Assembly: GCF_000003855.2 (NCBI RefSeq)
Contig: NW_003101680.1
Span: forward strand, 5,912,397 to 5,932,746
Source of the DNA: Blastomyces gilchristii SLH14081
Taxonomy: Eukaryota > Ascomycota > Eurotiomycetes > Onygenales > Ajellomycetaceae
Length of the DNA: 20,350 nucleotides
Direction: 5' to 3'
The notes under the pieces were generated by a model, which ran no database searches, had not been told where the DNA came from, and saw only the letters and a list, made by a program, of their open reading frames with translations. Made by a program: the position numbers and the translations under genes. Position 1 is the stretch's first letter; each line of letters begins with the position of its first letter. Below are positions 1 through 9,089 of this stretch, in pieces.

Positions 1-668
1 ATTGGTGGGGGGGGAGCGGGGGAGGGGGCGGCGCCGCGCCCCCCCCCCCCTCCCTCCCCCCCTCCTCTGTCTTTTTTCTTCTTTTTTTTCTTTTTGTTCA
101 GTGTGGTGGCGGCGGGGGGACGGGGGGGCGAAGCAGGCACCCCACACGCCGCGTCCTATTTGTCGATATTTTTTGGTCGTTCGCTCTTCCTCTCTTTACT
201 CTTTCTTCTTCTCCACAAGACAGTGGGGCGAGGGCGGGCCGCCGGCAGAAGCCAAGAGAAAAAAAAAAAAAAAAACCAAAAACCCCTCCCCGCGTTCTTT
301 TTTTTTTTTTTTTTTCCCCCTCCCCCCCCCAACCCAGTCCCTCCCCCTCCCGCCAAACAAGCCCGGGGGGGCGGGGGGGCGGGGGGCCGCGCGTCCCCCC
401 CCCCCCCCCCCCCCGGCCGGAGTAAAAAAAAAAAAAAAAAAAAAAGTCCTCTACTCCCCACTCGGGGAGAGGGCGCTTCCCTCCTCTCTTGTTGGCGGGG
501 GGGAGGAGGAGCGAGCCGCCCTTCCTCCCCTCTTTTCAGAGGAAAAAGTTTTTTTTTTTCTTTTTTTTCGCCGGGGGGGGGGGGGGGGAGCTCCCCGTCA
601 GAGGCCAGTCACCCCCCCCCCCCACCAGCCCAAATGAAACCAAATGAAAAAACACCCCCCCCCCCCCG
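1..668. other. GC-rich homopolymer block, possible contig-end artefact
   Basis: This stretch is made of long runs of G, C, A and T: many runs of 8 to about 20 identical bases, with short mixed words between them. The composition switches to more than 70% AT within about 80 bp after position 668. Open frames here translate only to Pro, Gly, Lys and Phe runs and are not credible genes. No telomere repeat, rRNA or recognisable element is visible. All four bases form long runs, so a biological low-complexity origin is less likely than noisy reads or a mis-assembled contig end, but the sequence alone cannot settle this. Confidence 0.6.
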
Positions 669-2540
669 TCTAGTCGAGTGAGAGAGTGAAAGTGGTAGAG
701 AAGGCTGCGCAAGCAGAAAAGTGAGCGTAAGCGAGCATTTGATACTTGTTAAATATTATGAAATTGTTACTATTATTTAGAGAAGATATAAATTGTATTA
801 GCAATGTTTTGAATCTATGATATTTAAATTATTAGTCAATCTATTCAAAGTTAACAGTAGTATTATCAAAAAGTATTATTAAAAAGCAATATTAAAAAGT
901 GTTATCAAAAAACATTTATCTTTTACAAAGTGAATACAAAAGTTACTTGAGTAATCACTTTTATCTTATTTCCATTTCAAGAATCAGTTATCTCATTATT
1001 TATTATCTTGATATTAAGATTCTTTATCAGTGTTTATATTACAAGTTGAATCATATAAGTAATACAGAGAATATGACCTTGTTTATTATTTCAGAAATAC
1101 AAAGTCAATTTTTATTTCACACTCTTTATCATAATGTAGTTATTTGCAGCATTGTCAGTTGTAATTGTAAGAAGACTGACACTAATATCTTAATAGTTAT
1201 TTTTAATCACTGTTATTAATATCTCTGTTATATAATTCTCAGTATAACTACTGATCAATGATTTAAATTCAATTAATATATCTTAATAAGTTCAGTTCTT
1301 ATCAATATAATAATATATAACTCTTATAAATATAAGATTGTTTGTACTAGTTTATACATTTACTGTAAGAGACACTCTTCAATGATTTTTCAACTCTGAT
1401 TCTAGATATTATATATTGACTTTGTAATATATCTTAAGATTGAATAGAAAATATAATCAATATGAAATATAAAGATTTGAATTAAGTATTTAAAAAAGTG
1501 TTTAAAATTCAGAGTTTTTAATTGATTAAAGAGAAAGATTCAGAGATATATATATACAAAGTAATTATTTATAAAAGTTATCAGATAAGAGTTGTGAAAT
1601 CAGAGTACTGATATATAATTATTTTCACATAATTTTCTTTAAATTAGAAAGTTAGTATTATTGAAAATTGTTATCTGATAGAGTAACTTATCAGCTTAGT
1701 AGTAATTTTCTAATTTTTTTTTTTTTTATTAGCTGTATTCTGATAACTTCAGATGTTAAGAAATTCTGTCAGAGTTATAATCAGCTTATAATGAATATTT
1801 CTGAATAAAGTTACAGTAATTATCATAGAGAGATGACTCTTCAGTAATCTATAATATAATCTATTAATAAATATTTCATAGTTTATCTTGATATTTATGT
1901 TGAGTTTTTCATATATTTTATGACCTGAAATCAGATGTGAAGAATGAAGTAATTATTTATCATAATTGAAAGAGAGTATTCTGTGTTGAATTGTCAATAA
2001 TATAGACTTTATAATTCACAGTGATTTCTTGAAGAATTTATGAATCTTCAATAGAAATAAAAGAAGTGAAAGAAGTGAATTCAGAAGATATAATAAAAAT
2101 TTAAGAAAGATAATAATTTATTTTTAATAAAGATAATAACTAATCACTGATGTATATAAGAAGAATTATTATAAGAGAAAATACTCTTCTTTCTTCACTT
2201 AGTTATAATTTTAGTACTAACTCAGATTGAATATTATTAATATATAAAAGTAAATAAATAATCTTGATTAATCTCTGTTATATTCCTTGAAATATATTAA
2301 TATTATAAAAGAGAGTGTTATCAAATTATATTATCAGATAATATTATTAAAAATATATTAATATTATAGATATCAATGTTGAAAAAATATTAATATATAT
2401 ACATTATAGTAATTTGTGAATCATGATAGTTAAATATATATATATATATATTATTTTTGATATTGATAATTGATTACAACTTGTACAATAATTTTTAAAA
2501 ACTCAAAATTAATTTCAATTATTAATAATTATAAACTTAT
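669..2540. other. AT-rich stretch with no recognisable gene
   Basis: After a short CpG-containing transition (about 669-745) the sequence is AT-rich with frequent stops in all frames. The longest open frame (899-1219, plus) has only Ile, Leu, Ser, Tyr and Asn-rich translation without motifs, and I regard it as chance. Dinucleotide TA runs occur near 2432-2450 and a T run near 1717-1728. Nothing here aligns by eye to the other repeats in the window. Confidence 0.5.
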
Positions 2541-2544
2541 AACT

Positions 2545-3340
2545 GACTAATATAAAAAGAAAAAAACTTTTTCTACTTATTATCTTTCTTTTCTTTCTCA
2601 TTCTTCTTATTATTCTTTATAATTTACTTTTTATTCTCATTCTTCTTCTTCTTCTTATCTGAGATAATAATCATCTCAAAATCTCTCTTCACTATCTTCT
2701 TAGAGAAGAGTTCTTACTGCTCTCTCTTAGTCAGATTAATCTGTATTTCAAAATCCTGCATTTTCTGATCTACTGTCTCAGATTTCACTTCAGCAGTAAG
2801 TAAATTAATATACTTAGAGAGTAGAGCTGTCTTCTCAATATTCTAAATTATGAAGTGTATTTAAGATCTGAATAAGAGCTTAATTCTCTTCTTCTCTGTC
2901 AGCTTCTGCTAATTAATTAGAGAATAGAAGTATTATTAAAAATTATTATTTCTTAATAAATAAAAAACTTATCAGTTTTAACTTCTTTATCTCTTACTTT
3001 AATATCTTCTTAATCTTCTTCTATTACTGCTAATTTATAGTAATACTCTTCTTCTCTCTCTCTCTCTTCATCTTAATCTCAAATCATTCTCAGAACTTCT
3101 TCTGATCTTATTACTACTGTGTAAAACTCTTCACTATCTTCTTTTTCAATCTCTCACAGACAGTATTATTCATATTATTTCTATACTTAGTTCAGTCTAA
3201 ATCTATCAGAAGTGTTACTTAAAATCATTATTATTTTACTCTCTTACAGAGTTGCTTTAAGATACTATAATATGTTTAACAATCTGTCTTCTCTTTCTTA
3301 AACATCTTCTTCTTCTCTCTTTTCAATCTATGATAGTACT
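2545..3340 (-). pseudogene. Lys/Glu-rich coding remnant, unknown
   Basis: The plus strand is strikingly pyrimidine-rich (TCTTCTTCTT-type words), so the minus strand is AAG/GAG/GAA-rich. Read on the minus strand, part of it gives a stretch of about 85 codons with very few stops: a Leu/Glu/Lys-patterned segment that could be a coiled coil (contains LLTAEVKSETVDQKMQDFE), followed by a basic tail (KKKKKNENKK). This could be the C-terminal tail of a decayed transposase or Gag-like protein, or simply a purine-rich low-complexity tract. I recognise no family, and no start codon can be chosen. Confidence 0.22.
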
Positions 3341-3401
3341 CACGTGTCTTGACAGTTTGCAGAACTGCAGAATATTTAAATAGAGATAACATGATTTATT
3401 T

Positions 3402-3414
3402 CAGTAAGTGTTGA
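3402..3414. repeat. SINE target-site duplication, left copy
   Basis: CAGTAAGTGTTGA, identical to 3802-3814, exactly 400 bp apart. It lies immediately before the (ATT)n tail of the SINE. Confidence 0.85.
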
Positions 3415-3415
3415 T

Positions 3416-3418
3416 TAA

Positions 3419-3450
<32 letters not shown>
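3416..3450. repeat. (ATT)n microsatellite, 3' tail of the SINE
   Basis: Near-perfect ATT repeat next to the left TSD. On the element's own strand it is a terminal (AAT)n tail, the position where SINEs carry poly(A) or short simple repeats. Confidence 0.75.
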
Positions 3451-3713
3451 TTTCATTATACTCATATGCAAGAGAAGCTTATGATGAGTCCTTGCATGAT
3501 GTTAAATACAGGTCAAGTGTTGATTATACAGGAGGAAATACAGGTGTTAAGATTATGTCAAGATAACAAGAACATAGAAAATACAAAGAAGTGACAATTA
3601 AATACATGTGATAATAACTTCTCATCCCAGGAAAATAGAGCAATTTTATTGGAGTGATTTGTACACCTCTGTATTTATTAGAAATCTGAGGTGCTTGAGT
3701 TCTGAGTTTAATG

Positions 3714-3801
3714 TATACCCTGCGGGTTTCGAACCCACACGCCTTGATTTCTCACGCCAAGGCGCTATCAGGTGGCTGTATTAACCATTCAGCCACCGGA
3801 G
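3714..3801 (-). promoter_or_regulatory. tRNA-like head with Pol III A and B boxes
   Basis: On the minus strand the A box reads TGGCTGAATGGTTAA (3781-3795) and the B box GGGTTCGAAACCC (3724-3736). A D-arm (GGCT/AGCC) and a T-arm (GTGGG/CCCGC around TTCGAAA) can be drawn. CCTTG/CAAGG gives a long anticodon-like stem, but its loop of about 11 nt is too large, and the acceptor ends pair poorly. It is therefore a tRNA-related promoter head and not a working tRNA. The 88-nt length suggests a class II (Leu/Ser-like) origin. Confidence 0.65.
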
Positions 3802-3814
3802 CAGTAAGTGTTGA
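3802..3814. repeat. SINE target-site duplication, right copy
   Basis: CAGTAAGTGTTGA, identical to 3402-3414. It abuts the tRNA-like head of the SINE, fixing the 5' end of the element at 3801 on the minus strand. Confidence 0.85.
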
Positions 3815-3844
3815 AGAGAGATAAAGGCAGAAGAGACAGTCAGA

Positions 3845-3913
3845 AATAATATAATAATATTAATAATAATAATGATAATAATAATAATAATAATAATAAT
3901 AGTAATAATAATA

Positions 3914-3965
<52 letters not shown>
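3845..3965. repeat. (AAT)n microsatellite
   Basis: About 120 bp of AAT repeats with a few GAT and AGT interruptions, perfect for its last 45 or so bases. It lies 30 bp beyond the right TSD of the SINE and could be the tail of an older, otherwise eroded retroposon, but nothing else supports that. Confidence 0.9.
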
Positions 3966-3967
<2 letters not shown>

Positions 3968-4685
3968 GAAGAAGTGTATTGAAATATATTACTGACTTAT
4001 GAAATATAAAGAGACTTAAAGAAAATATTAACAGCTTTCAGAGATGTACAGAAACAGCTACAGTATTATATAGTAATATTATCTTCACTTAATACATGCA
4101 CTGTTGATATTCTTTATATACAGTTATTATATAATCTGTATCAGAGATATATACAGAAAACAGATCTTTATTACTAGAATGAATAATTGCAGCAATTCTC
4201 TGTTTTTATATTATAAAGATAAGTTATTCTTATTTATTTCTTCTCTCTTTTCTCTTCTTCAATCAATCACTAATTTTAAACTGGTATGAAAACTATTAAA
4301 ACACTCTCAGAAACTCTCAAATTGAAGAGTATAGACTAATCAAATTTTAAATATAGAAGAAATTAAATTATTTTCTATAGATTCAATTATTCACTTCTCT
4401 CTTAAATAAAACAGTAGTTGTATTCCCTCTTTCTTCTCTTCAATTAAATGAAACATGGCCTGTGAAAAGTGAGTATCACACTAGATTATAATAATTAATA
4501 CAGCCTCAGCACACAGAGCTGTATACACACAGTACATGTGAAACTGAGAGACTGTATAAGTTATAAATCAGTAGTAGTATCTCAGAGAGAGCTGTGCAGT
4601 GTGAGAATGTTATAACTCTTAATTATATATACAGAGAGTGAATTGCTGCAGTAAGTGTATATACATTGCATGAAAGTAATACTTT
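3966..4685. other. AT-rich stretch with no recognisable gene
   Basis: Stops are frequent in all frames. The 61-codon open frame at 4104-4289 has no motif or start context and is probably chance. No repeat shared with other parts of the window was seen. Confidence 0.45.
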
Positions 4686-4689
4686 TTAA

Positions 4690-4865
4690 TAACACTCAGT
4701 TTCTAATATTATGAAAATAGAGTCTCTCTTTGAGATCTGTTTTTATCAGAAGTCAGAGAATCTTATATTTCTCAAGATTATCTTCATACATCTTATCTGT
4801 GAAATTGATGAAGAAAATCATTGATTTCAGTATTCTGTTCTTAATATTATTCAAGTGATAGCAGA
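4690..4865 (-). pseudogene. Possible gypsy RT fragment
   Basis: Read on the minus strand, about 55 codons are open apart from one or two stops. They include FTDKMYEDNLEKYKIL followed by a Leu-rich TDLKERLYF segment. Their order recalls the part of Ty3/gypsy RT just after the catalytic YxDD box (…EEHLEHVRxVLxxLxxAxL…). A nearby IND in another frame could be a decayed box. It might be the left arm of gypsy-2 copy 1, whose RT is cut at 15004. The match is short and needs one frame change, so this is tentative. Confidence 0.3.
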
Positions 4866-5586
4866 GTTCACTCTGATCACACTTTTTAAGTGTATAATTT
4901 CTAATTATTTACATTTATACAGATATATACTGATTATTTATTAGATAATATTAAGATAATAATTTATTACACTCATATTACTCTCACTGTAAGAGATACA
5001 CAGTTAATAATAGATATTATAAAGACTCTGAGAAGTAAGTATTTTACAAGTGCTACAGCTCTATAATCTTGATTTTTTTTATTTTTATTTTTTATTATTT
5101 TCTTTTTCTTTTCTTTTTTTTTATTTTTCTTTTCTTTTTTTTTCTTTCTCTTTTTTTCTTTCTCTTTTTTTTTTTTTTATTTTGATTTTTTCTTGTTTTT
5201 ATTTTGTTTTTTGTTTTTTTGTTTTTTTTGTATTTTATATTTTTTTTATAATTAAAATTATATTAATTATAATCTATGTTTAGAAAAGTAATGATATTTG
5301 ATAATACTCTCTATTAAATTTTCAATAAATGAGCACTGTGTTATAATATTATGTAAGTGAGAAATGATTTCATAATCTGATTTAATATCATTTTCAATAA
5401 TAAGATCAGAATGAAAATATAACTAAGAATTTAAATATATTCTTTATCTGAGACTAGATTTTTATTTGAAAAGTGAATTTAAGATCTTTAATATATGAAA
5501 TAATGTGATTTGAAATCAATGTAATGAATACAAATTATGATTAAAAGTAATGCTTTTAGATAATGTAATAACTGTACAGTTTGATT
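4866..5586. other. AT-rich stretch, includes a T-rich tract
   Basis: No gene is visible. Positions about 5070-5258 form a T-rich low-complexity tract with interspersed A, C and G. The open frame across it (5050-5283) encodes only Phe, Leu and Ser runs and is an artefact of composition. Some of this stretch may belong to the small TIR element that gypsy-1 interrupts: 5541-5566 resembles 18586-18612 (both contain AAAGTAATGCTTTT). The rest does not align by eye. Confidence 0.45.
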
Positions 5587-5605
5587 CTGGTCTCAGCCAC
5601 GGTTA
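5587..5605 (+). mobile_element. Left piece of the TIR element split by gypsy-1
   Basis: CTGGTCTCAGCCACGGTTA matches the sequence just inside the right end of the TIR element at about 18800-18823 (…AGTCTCAGACACAGTCA). It ends exactly at the left LTR of gypsy-1. Joined to 14991-15003 it reproduces the uninterrupted end of the other copy, differing almost only by C/T and G/A changes. How far this copy extends to the left is unclear. Confidence 0.65.
5602..5605. repeat. gypsy-1 target-site duplication, left
   Basis: GTTA, matching 14987-14990. The corresponding empty site in the paralogous TIR element is a single GTCA at 18820-18823. Confidence 0.75.
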
Positions 5606-5772
5606 TGTGGTGCGGAAGAACGTATGACTGTCGGATAATAACGCGGCCGCTTCCGAACTTGCTTACGAATGTAAAGAGGCCATAGCGGCCACTAATTAAT
5701 TTAGTGTATGATATATAAGAAGCCGGCATATGCCTGTAATTGTACACTGATAAAAGCAACTGTTGAATCACA
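5606..5772 (+). repeat. 5' LTR of gypsy-1 (167 bp)
   Basis: Begins TGTGG and ends ATCACA. It aligns without gaps to 14820-14986. My hand count gives 30 differences in 167 positions, of which 27 are transitions, mostly at CpG. This copy keeps more CpG than the 3' copy in its first half and fewer in its second half, so both copies have lost CpG independently. It contains TATATAAG at 5712-5719 as a likely TATA box. Confidence 0.85.
5712..5719 (+). promoter_or_regulatory. Putative TATA box in 5' LTR
   Basis: TATATAAG, preserved in both LTRs, about 50-60 bp before the LTR end. It is the likely core promoter for the genomic RNA, but in an AT-rich background a TATA motif alone is weak evidence. Confidence 0.4.
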
Positions 5773-5774
5773 TC

Positions 5775-5790
5775 TGATAGCATGTCTAAA
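5775..5790 (+). other. Possible primer-binding site
   Basis: TGATAGCATG begins two bases after the 5' LTR. Primer-binding sites usually start TGG because they pair with the CCA end of a tRNA; a GG->GA change, common in this window, would give TGA. I cannot name the tRNA. Confidence 0.3.
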
Positions 5791-6112
5791 AATCAGTGAG
5801 AAGCACAGACTTCTTCAGAGTATGATAATTCTATCTACAAAGCAATTTATAGTTATCATGTCAGTGTGATTCTAGAACATCTCAAAAGATAGTGTACAAA
5901 GAGTGATGAGTGAAAGAGTATTCAATTGATACTGCTTCACTTGTTAGGAAAAAACTTCATACTCAGGCAAATACTGCATATGCAAATGAATGAGGTGTGA
6001 GAAAGAGAATGAGAGCAGTGAACCAGATTCAAAGAAGTTCACTCTCTACTCAAAAGAAGAATAAACAGAGAGAGTGATCATCACTGAAGTTATATAATAA
6101 TAACAGAAATCA

Positions 6113-6172
6113 TATAACAATATAGTAATATAATAATATAGTGATATAATAATATAGCAATATAATGATAGA
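6113..6172. repeat. Short AT tandem repeat
   Basis: Three to four imperfect units of roughly 16-18 bp built from AATATAG and ATATAATA words. It lies in the gypsy-1 leader, just upstream of gag. Confidence 0.6.
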
Positions 6173-6237
6173 TATTATATATTCAATGAGAAATTACTGA
6201 AATGAATATCTTCTCTAGTTAATATAAATAATACTCT

Positions 6238-7458
6238 TCTCTGCTATCTGAACTGAAAGATATACAGAATCTCTCAGAGAGTGTACTTAAAGTAGTAAGA
6301 AAAGTGACTGAAACTGCTGAACCAGAATTGAAGCTCTGTATATATATAAGAATTCTAAATGAGATCAAGGCCTTGTGTATGCAGTGGCAGACTGAGGCAG
6401 AAGTCAAACAACAATTGACATTCACAGTGAATTAAGCATCTACTATGAAGAGCTTCACTGACATAATCATCATCATCAATAAGAATAGAGAAAACCAGGT
6501 CTTAGATCTGCAGCAGAAGATTGAATATTTACATAGATAGATAACTACACTGAATCTGAAGATTTTATTATAATTATTCACAATCTCTTCAGAAGTGTAT
6601 ATATTATCAGAGATCACTGTGTAGAATGAGAATCTGAGCATGAAATATATCAAGCTGAGAGATCTGTCTGAGTTACTAAGCTTCAATAATAACTGAAAAA
6701 ATGATGCTGTAATCAGCTGGCTAAGTCAGATGTAATCATATTATCAGATTAAATATGAACTTATAGACAGACAGTCAATAGAATTTTAATAAGTCTTAAG
6801 ATCTGCTACATCTCTACACAGAAAAGTGAAGTCATTATAAATAACTAGTAAAAAGATGAATCTTACAGATCTGAAGTGATATTCATTCTCATGAATATGA
6901 AATGAGTTTTTCAAATGAATCTTGTATAACTTTGAGAAAGTAGATGCATGAGATAAGTGTTACAAATACTTCACTGAGTGTAGACAAGTGAGTAATCTTA
7001 CATTATACTTTACACACTTCAGCTTATACTATCTTATATTGAATGAAGAGCTTTCAACATCTTTCTGTTTACAGATCTTCATTCATAATCTTACATCTGA
7101 GTTAAGAGTAGAATGAAAATGCTTAATCTTATAATCAGATATAGTGAAAGAAGTATACAATATTCTCATTATATGAGAATAAGTGAGTCAATTACAACAG
7201 AAAATACTGCAATCAAGTATATCTCAGTGAAGAACAGATAATCAGACTTCTATAACACAAGTTACATATCTGAATATAATAAATCTAGATCTGAATATCA
7301 TTGCTAAAGCACTGAATTCTCTGAAAAAGAGATTTTCTAGATGAAAATCTTGATATTATAAGCATTGAGCTTGCTTCAACTGCAGACATTAAAATCATGA
7401 TATAAAAGATTACACTCAGCATACACAGTCAAGAGAAGCAAGAGAGTTAAAAAACTAG
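6238..7458 (+). pseudogene. gag: gypsy-1 gag (capsid/nucleocapsid), decayed
   Basis: One reading frame can be followed for about 400 codons, from before 6238 to a TAG at 7456-7458, broken only by in-frame stops (mainly TGA). The N-terminal third is Leu/Glu-rich and coiled-coil-like (LLSELKDIQNLSESVLKVV, LQQKIEYLHR). A capsid-like middle follows. The nucleocapsid knuckle is at 7372-7413: Cys7372-x2-Cys7381-x4-His7396-x4, with Tyr (TAC) in place of the last Cys. Gag would form the virus-like particle and bind element RNA. The start is uncertain: an in-frame ATG at 6202 is followed by two TAA codons. The zero-frame end overlaps pol, which lies in the -1 frame through the site at 7449-7490. Confidence 0.75.
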
Positions 7459-7490
7459 CAGAATCAGTGAGCTCAGAGACACTCACTGAT
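7449..7490 (+). promoter_or_regulatory. -1 ribosomal frameshift signal at gag-pol junction
   Basis: AAAAAAC at 7449-7455 is read in the gag frame as TTA AAA AAC, the exact register of the A AAA AAC slippery heptamer, and is followed at once by TAG. After a 7-nt spacer comes a perfect 9-bp inverted repeat, ATCAGTGAG (7463-7471) and CTCACTGAT (7482-7490), with a 10-nt loop. Pol continues in the -1 frame, as seen from the protease, RT and RNase H. Loop bases 7473-7479 could also pair with 7539-7545, which would make a pseudoknot, but such words are common here. The role is to set the Gag to Gag-Pol ratio. Known retroelement logic supports this; activity is inferred. Confidence 0.7.
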
Positions 7491-7830
7491 ATTCTATGAA
7501 AAGTCTTCAAAGTGAAAGAGATGTCTGTGTTAGATGATTCTCTGAATTCTGTGAATATCAAGAGAAAGCAGACTCTCAAATGAGATGTGAGTGAGAATGA
7601 TGAAGTGAATACTCATCTCAATGCCTTGAGGCCTGAAATGTTAATATATAAGAAGCACTTGAATAAGAATCAAGAGATGACTGCAAAAGTATTAGCAGAC
7701 ACAGAAGCTTCTATATAATATATTAGTAATTATATAATTTGAAGACTGAAAGAGGTTCACTGAGTGAAAAATTCCTGACATATAAGATTATTTAATAACT
7801 GATATTTAATATTATCTGTAAGAGTAAGAG
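7459..7830 (+). pseudogene. pol: gypsy-1 pol start and aspartic protease, decayed
   Basis: In the -1 frame relative to gag the sequence is open from the slippery site to the protease with few stops. The active-site motif is VLADTEAS, with the Asp codon at 7698-7700 and Glu at 7704-7706, where the family has DTGAS or DSGAS. The Gly->Glu change is a single G->A. An Ile/Tyr-rich stretch follows, as in retropepsins. The enzyme would mature Gag-Pol. Loss of the flap-side Gly of the catalytic triplet makes it inactive. Confidence 0.7.
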
Positions 7831-8269
7831 TTCTCTTGCACTTTAAAGAATAATCTTGCTATATTTAAGCATGAGAGCTGCAGAATGTGGAATACAATCT
7901 TATTCTTAAACTCAATTAATTTCAAAGATTCAATTCACAGATTTAATAATGTACATGTCATATGTGATTGACTGATAGAAAGAAAATGATTCATACAATT
8001 CTATCAACTGATATGAGAAGAACATTTCATGCCTCTGATATAGAAGAGTTAAATCTGCTTATACATTAACAAGTAAAGAGAATAATTTGTAAAATCTTAT
8101 CTGAAAGCATTCTGTATATCATATGAGATCTGAAAGTGGAGAAAATCAAGATAAAGAATATACAGAATAACAAGTATATAAAGAAGCTTCTGAAGAAGTA
8201 TGAAAAGATCTTCTGAACAGATCTTTCATCAGAATTGTCACTGAAACAAGAATTCATACATGAGATTGA

Positions 8270-8960
8270 TATAAGGAATGCAAAACCAGTCAATCAGAAT
8301 GTATATTCTCTGTCACAAACATATCTTGAAGAACAGAAGCATCAGATCACAGACCCTCTAGAATATAATCTCATACAATTCTCATCAAGTGCATGAGGCT
8401 TTTCAGTTCTATTTATGAAAAAGACAGATGAGAAGTGACAGATATGTATCAATTATCAAGCACTTAACAAGCTTATGATCAAGAATGAATATTCATTATC
8501 ACAGATTCAACAACAGTTGAATATAGTTGAAAACACTTAATATCTATTGAAGATCAATCTTCTCTCAGAATACTGACAGATCTGTGTAGATGAACTATCA
8601 GTCTTATGAACTGTATTTAATATATAATAAGAGAAGTTCAAATTCCTGGCAATGTCATTCAGTCTGATAAATGTACTTATCATCTTTCAAATGATGATGA
8701 ATATGATTCTTTATAAACAGAATAAAATCTCATGTCTTGTATATCTCAATAACATTCTAGTCTTTTCAAACTTATATGATGAATATCTGAAGTATCTTAA
8801 TGAGATGCTTATAACTTGAACAGAGTATAAGCTCTATATCAAATTAACAAAGTATGTGTTTGAAATGAAATAGTTGAAGTTTGTAGAATATGTAGTGAGT
8901 GATAACTGTATATATCTCATTTCAGAGAAATTGAATGTCATAGTAAATTGATCATAGTTG
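8270..8960 (+). pseudogene. pol: gypsy-1 reverse transcriptase, decayed
   Basis: The frame is the same as the protease. Recognisable RT blocks follow in order: a GFSVLFMKK block after a TGA at a Trp-like position; INYQALNKLMIKNEYSLSQI, the equivalent of DYRxLNxxTxKxxYPLP; ICVDE; EKFKFLAMSFSLINV, equivalent to the F-x-VMPFGLTNAP block; and the catalytic box VYLNNIL at 8742-8753. The family has YLDDIL or YVDDIL there, so both Asp have become Asn by G->A. LKFVEYVVS follows, equivalent to the FLGHxVS block. Stops are mostly TGA, with some TAA and TAG. The enzyme is catalytically dead. Confidence 0.85.
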
Positions 8961-9089
8961 AGAAATGTATATTATATACAATAGTTTCTTGAATTAGTCT
9001 TATATTACTGCAGATTCATCAAGAATTTTGTATAAATATCTGTATCACTCTCAGATCTCTTAAGAGAAATAGATACAAATCTATGAAAG

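Larger units (their letters stand above)
3415..3801 (-). mobile_element. tRNA-derived SINE, full length with 13-bp TSD
   Basis: This 387-bp insertion on the minus strand has a tRNA-like head at its 5' end (3714-3801) with a good Pol III A box and B box, a body of about 260 bp without coding capacity, and a 3' tail of (AAT)n, seen on the plus strand as (ATT)n at 3416-3450. It is bounded exactly by two copies of CAGTAAGTGTTGA, at 3402-3414 and 3802-3814. A tRNA head, simple-repeat tail and long TSD are the hallmarks of a SINE moved by LINE-type target-primed reverse transcription. It keeps CCC, GGG and CpG words that the surroundings lack, so it looks younger or less mutated than its neighbours. 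The LINE that mobilised it is unknown; the one at the window end is only a candidate. Confidence 0.8.

Noticed and set aside
2..681. Long open frames of 100-211 codons at the window start on both strands
   Set aside because: They translate only to homopolymer Pro, Gly, Lys and Phe runs from low-complexity sequence, and overlap each other in several frames.
899..1219. 106-codon open frame
   Set aside because: AT-rich composition, no motif and no supporting context; likely chance.
3714..3801. Functional tRNA gene
   Set aside because: Acceptor ends do not pair well, the anticodon loop is too large, and the segment is the head of a TSD-flanked retroposon.
3416..3965. CRISPR-like array or origin made of AAT repeats
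   Set aside because: These are trinucleotide microsatellites without spacers; one is the tail of a SINE.
5556..5783. Minus-strand 75-codon open frame
   Set aside because: It coincides with the 5' LTR of gypsy-1 and has no motif.
6219..8293. Minus-strand open frames at 6219-6425, 6432-6686, 7376-7579 and 8066-8293
   Set aside because: They are antisense shadows of gypsy-1 gag and pol, whose plus-strand motifs are clear.
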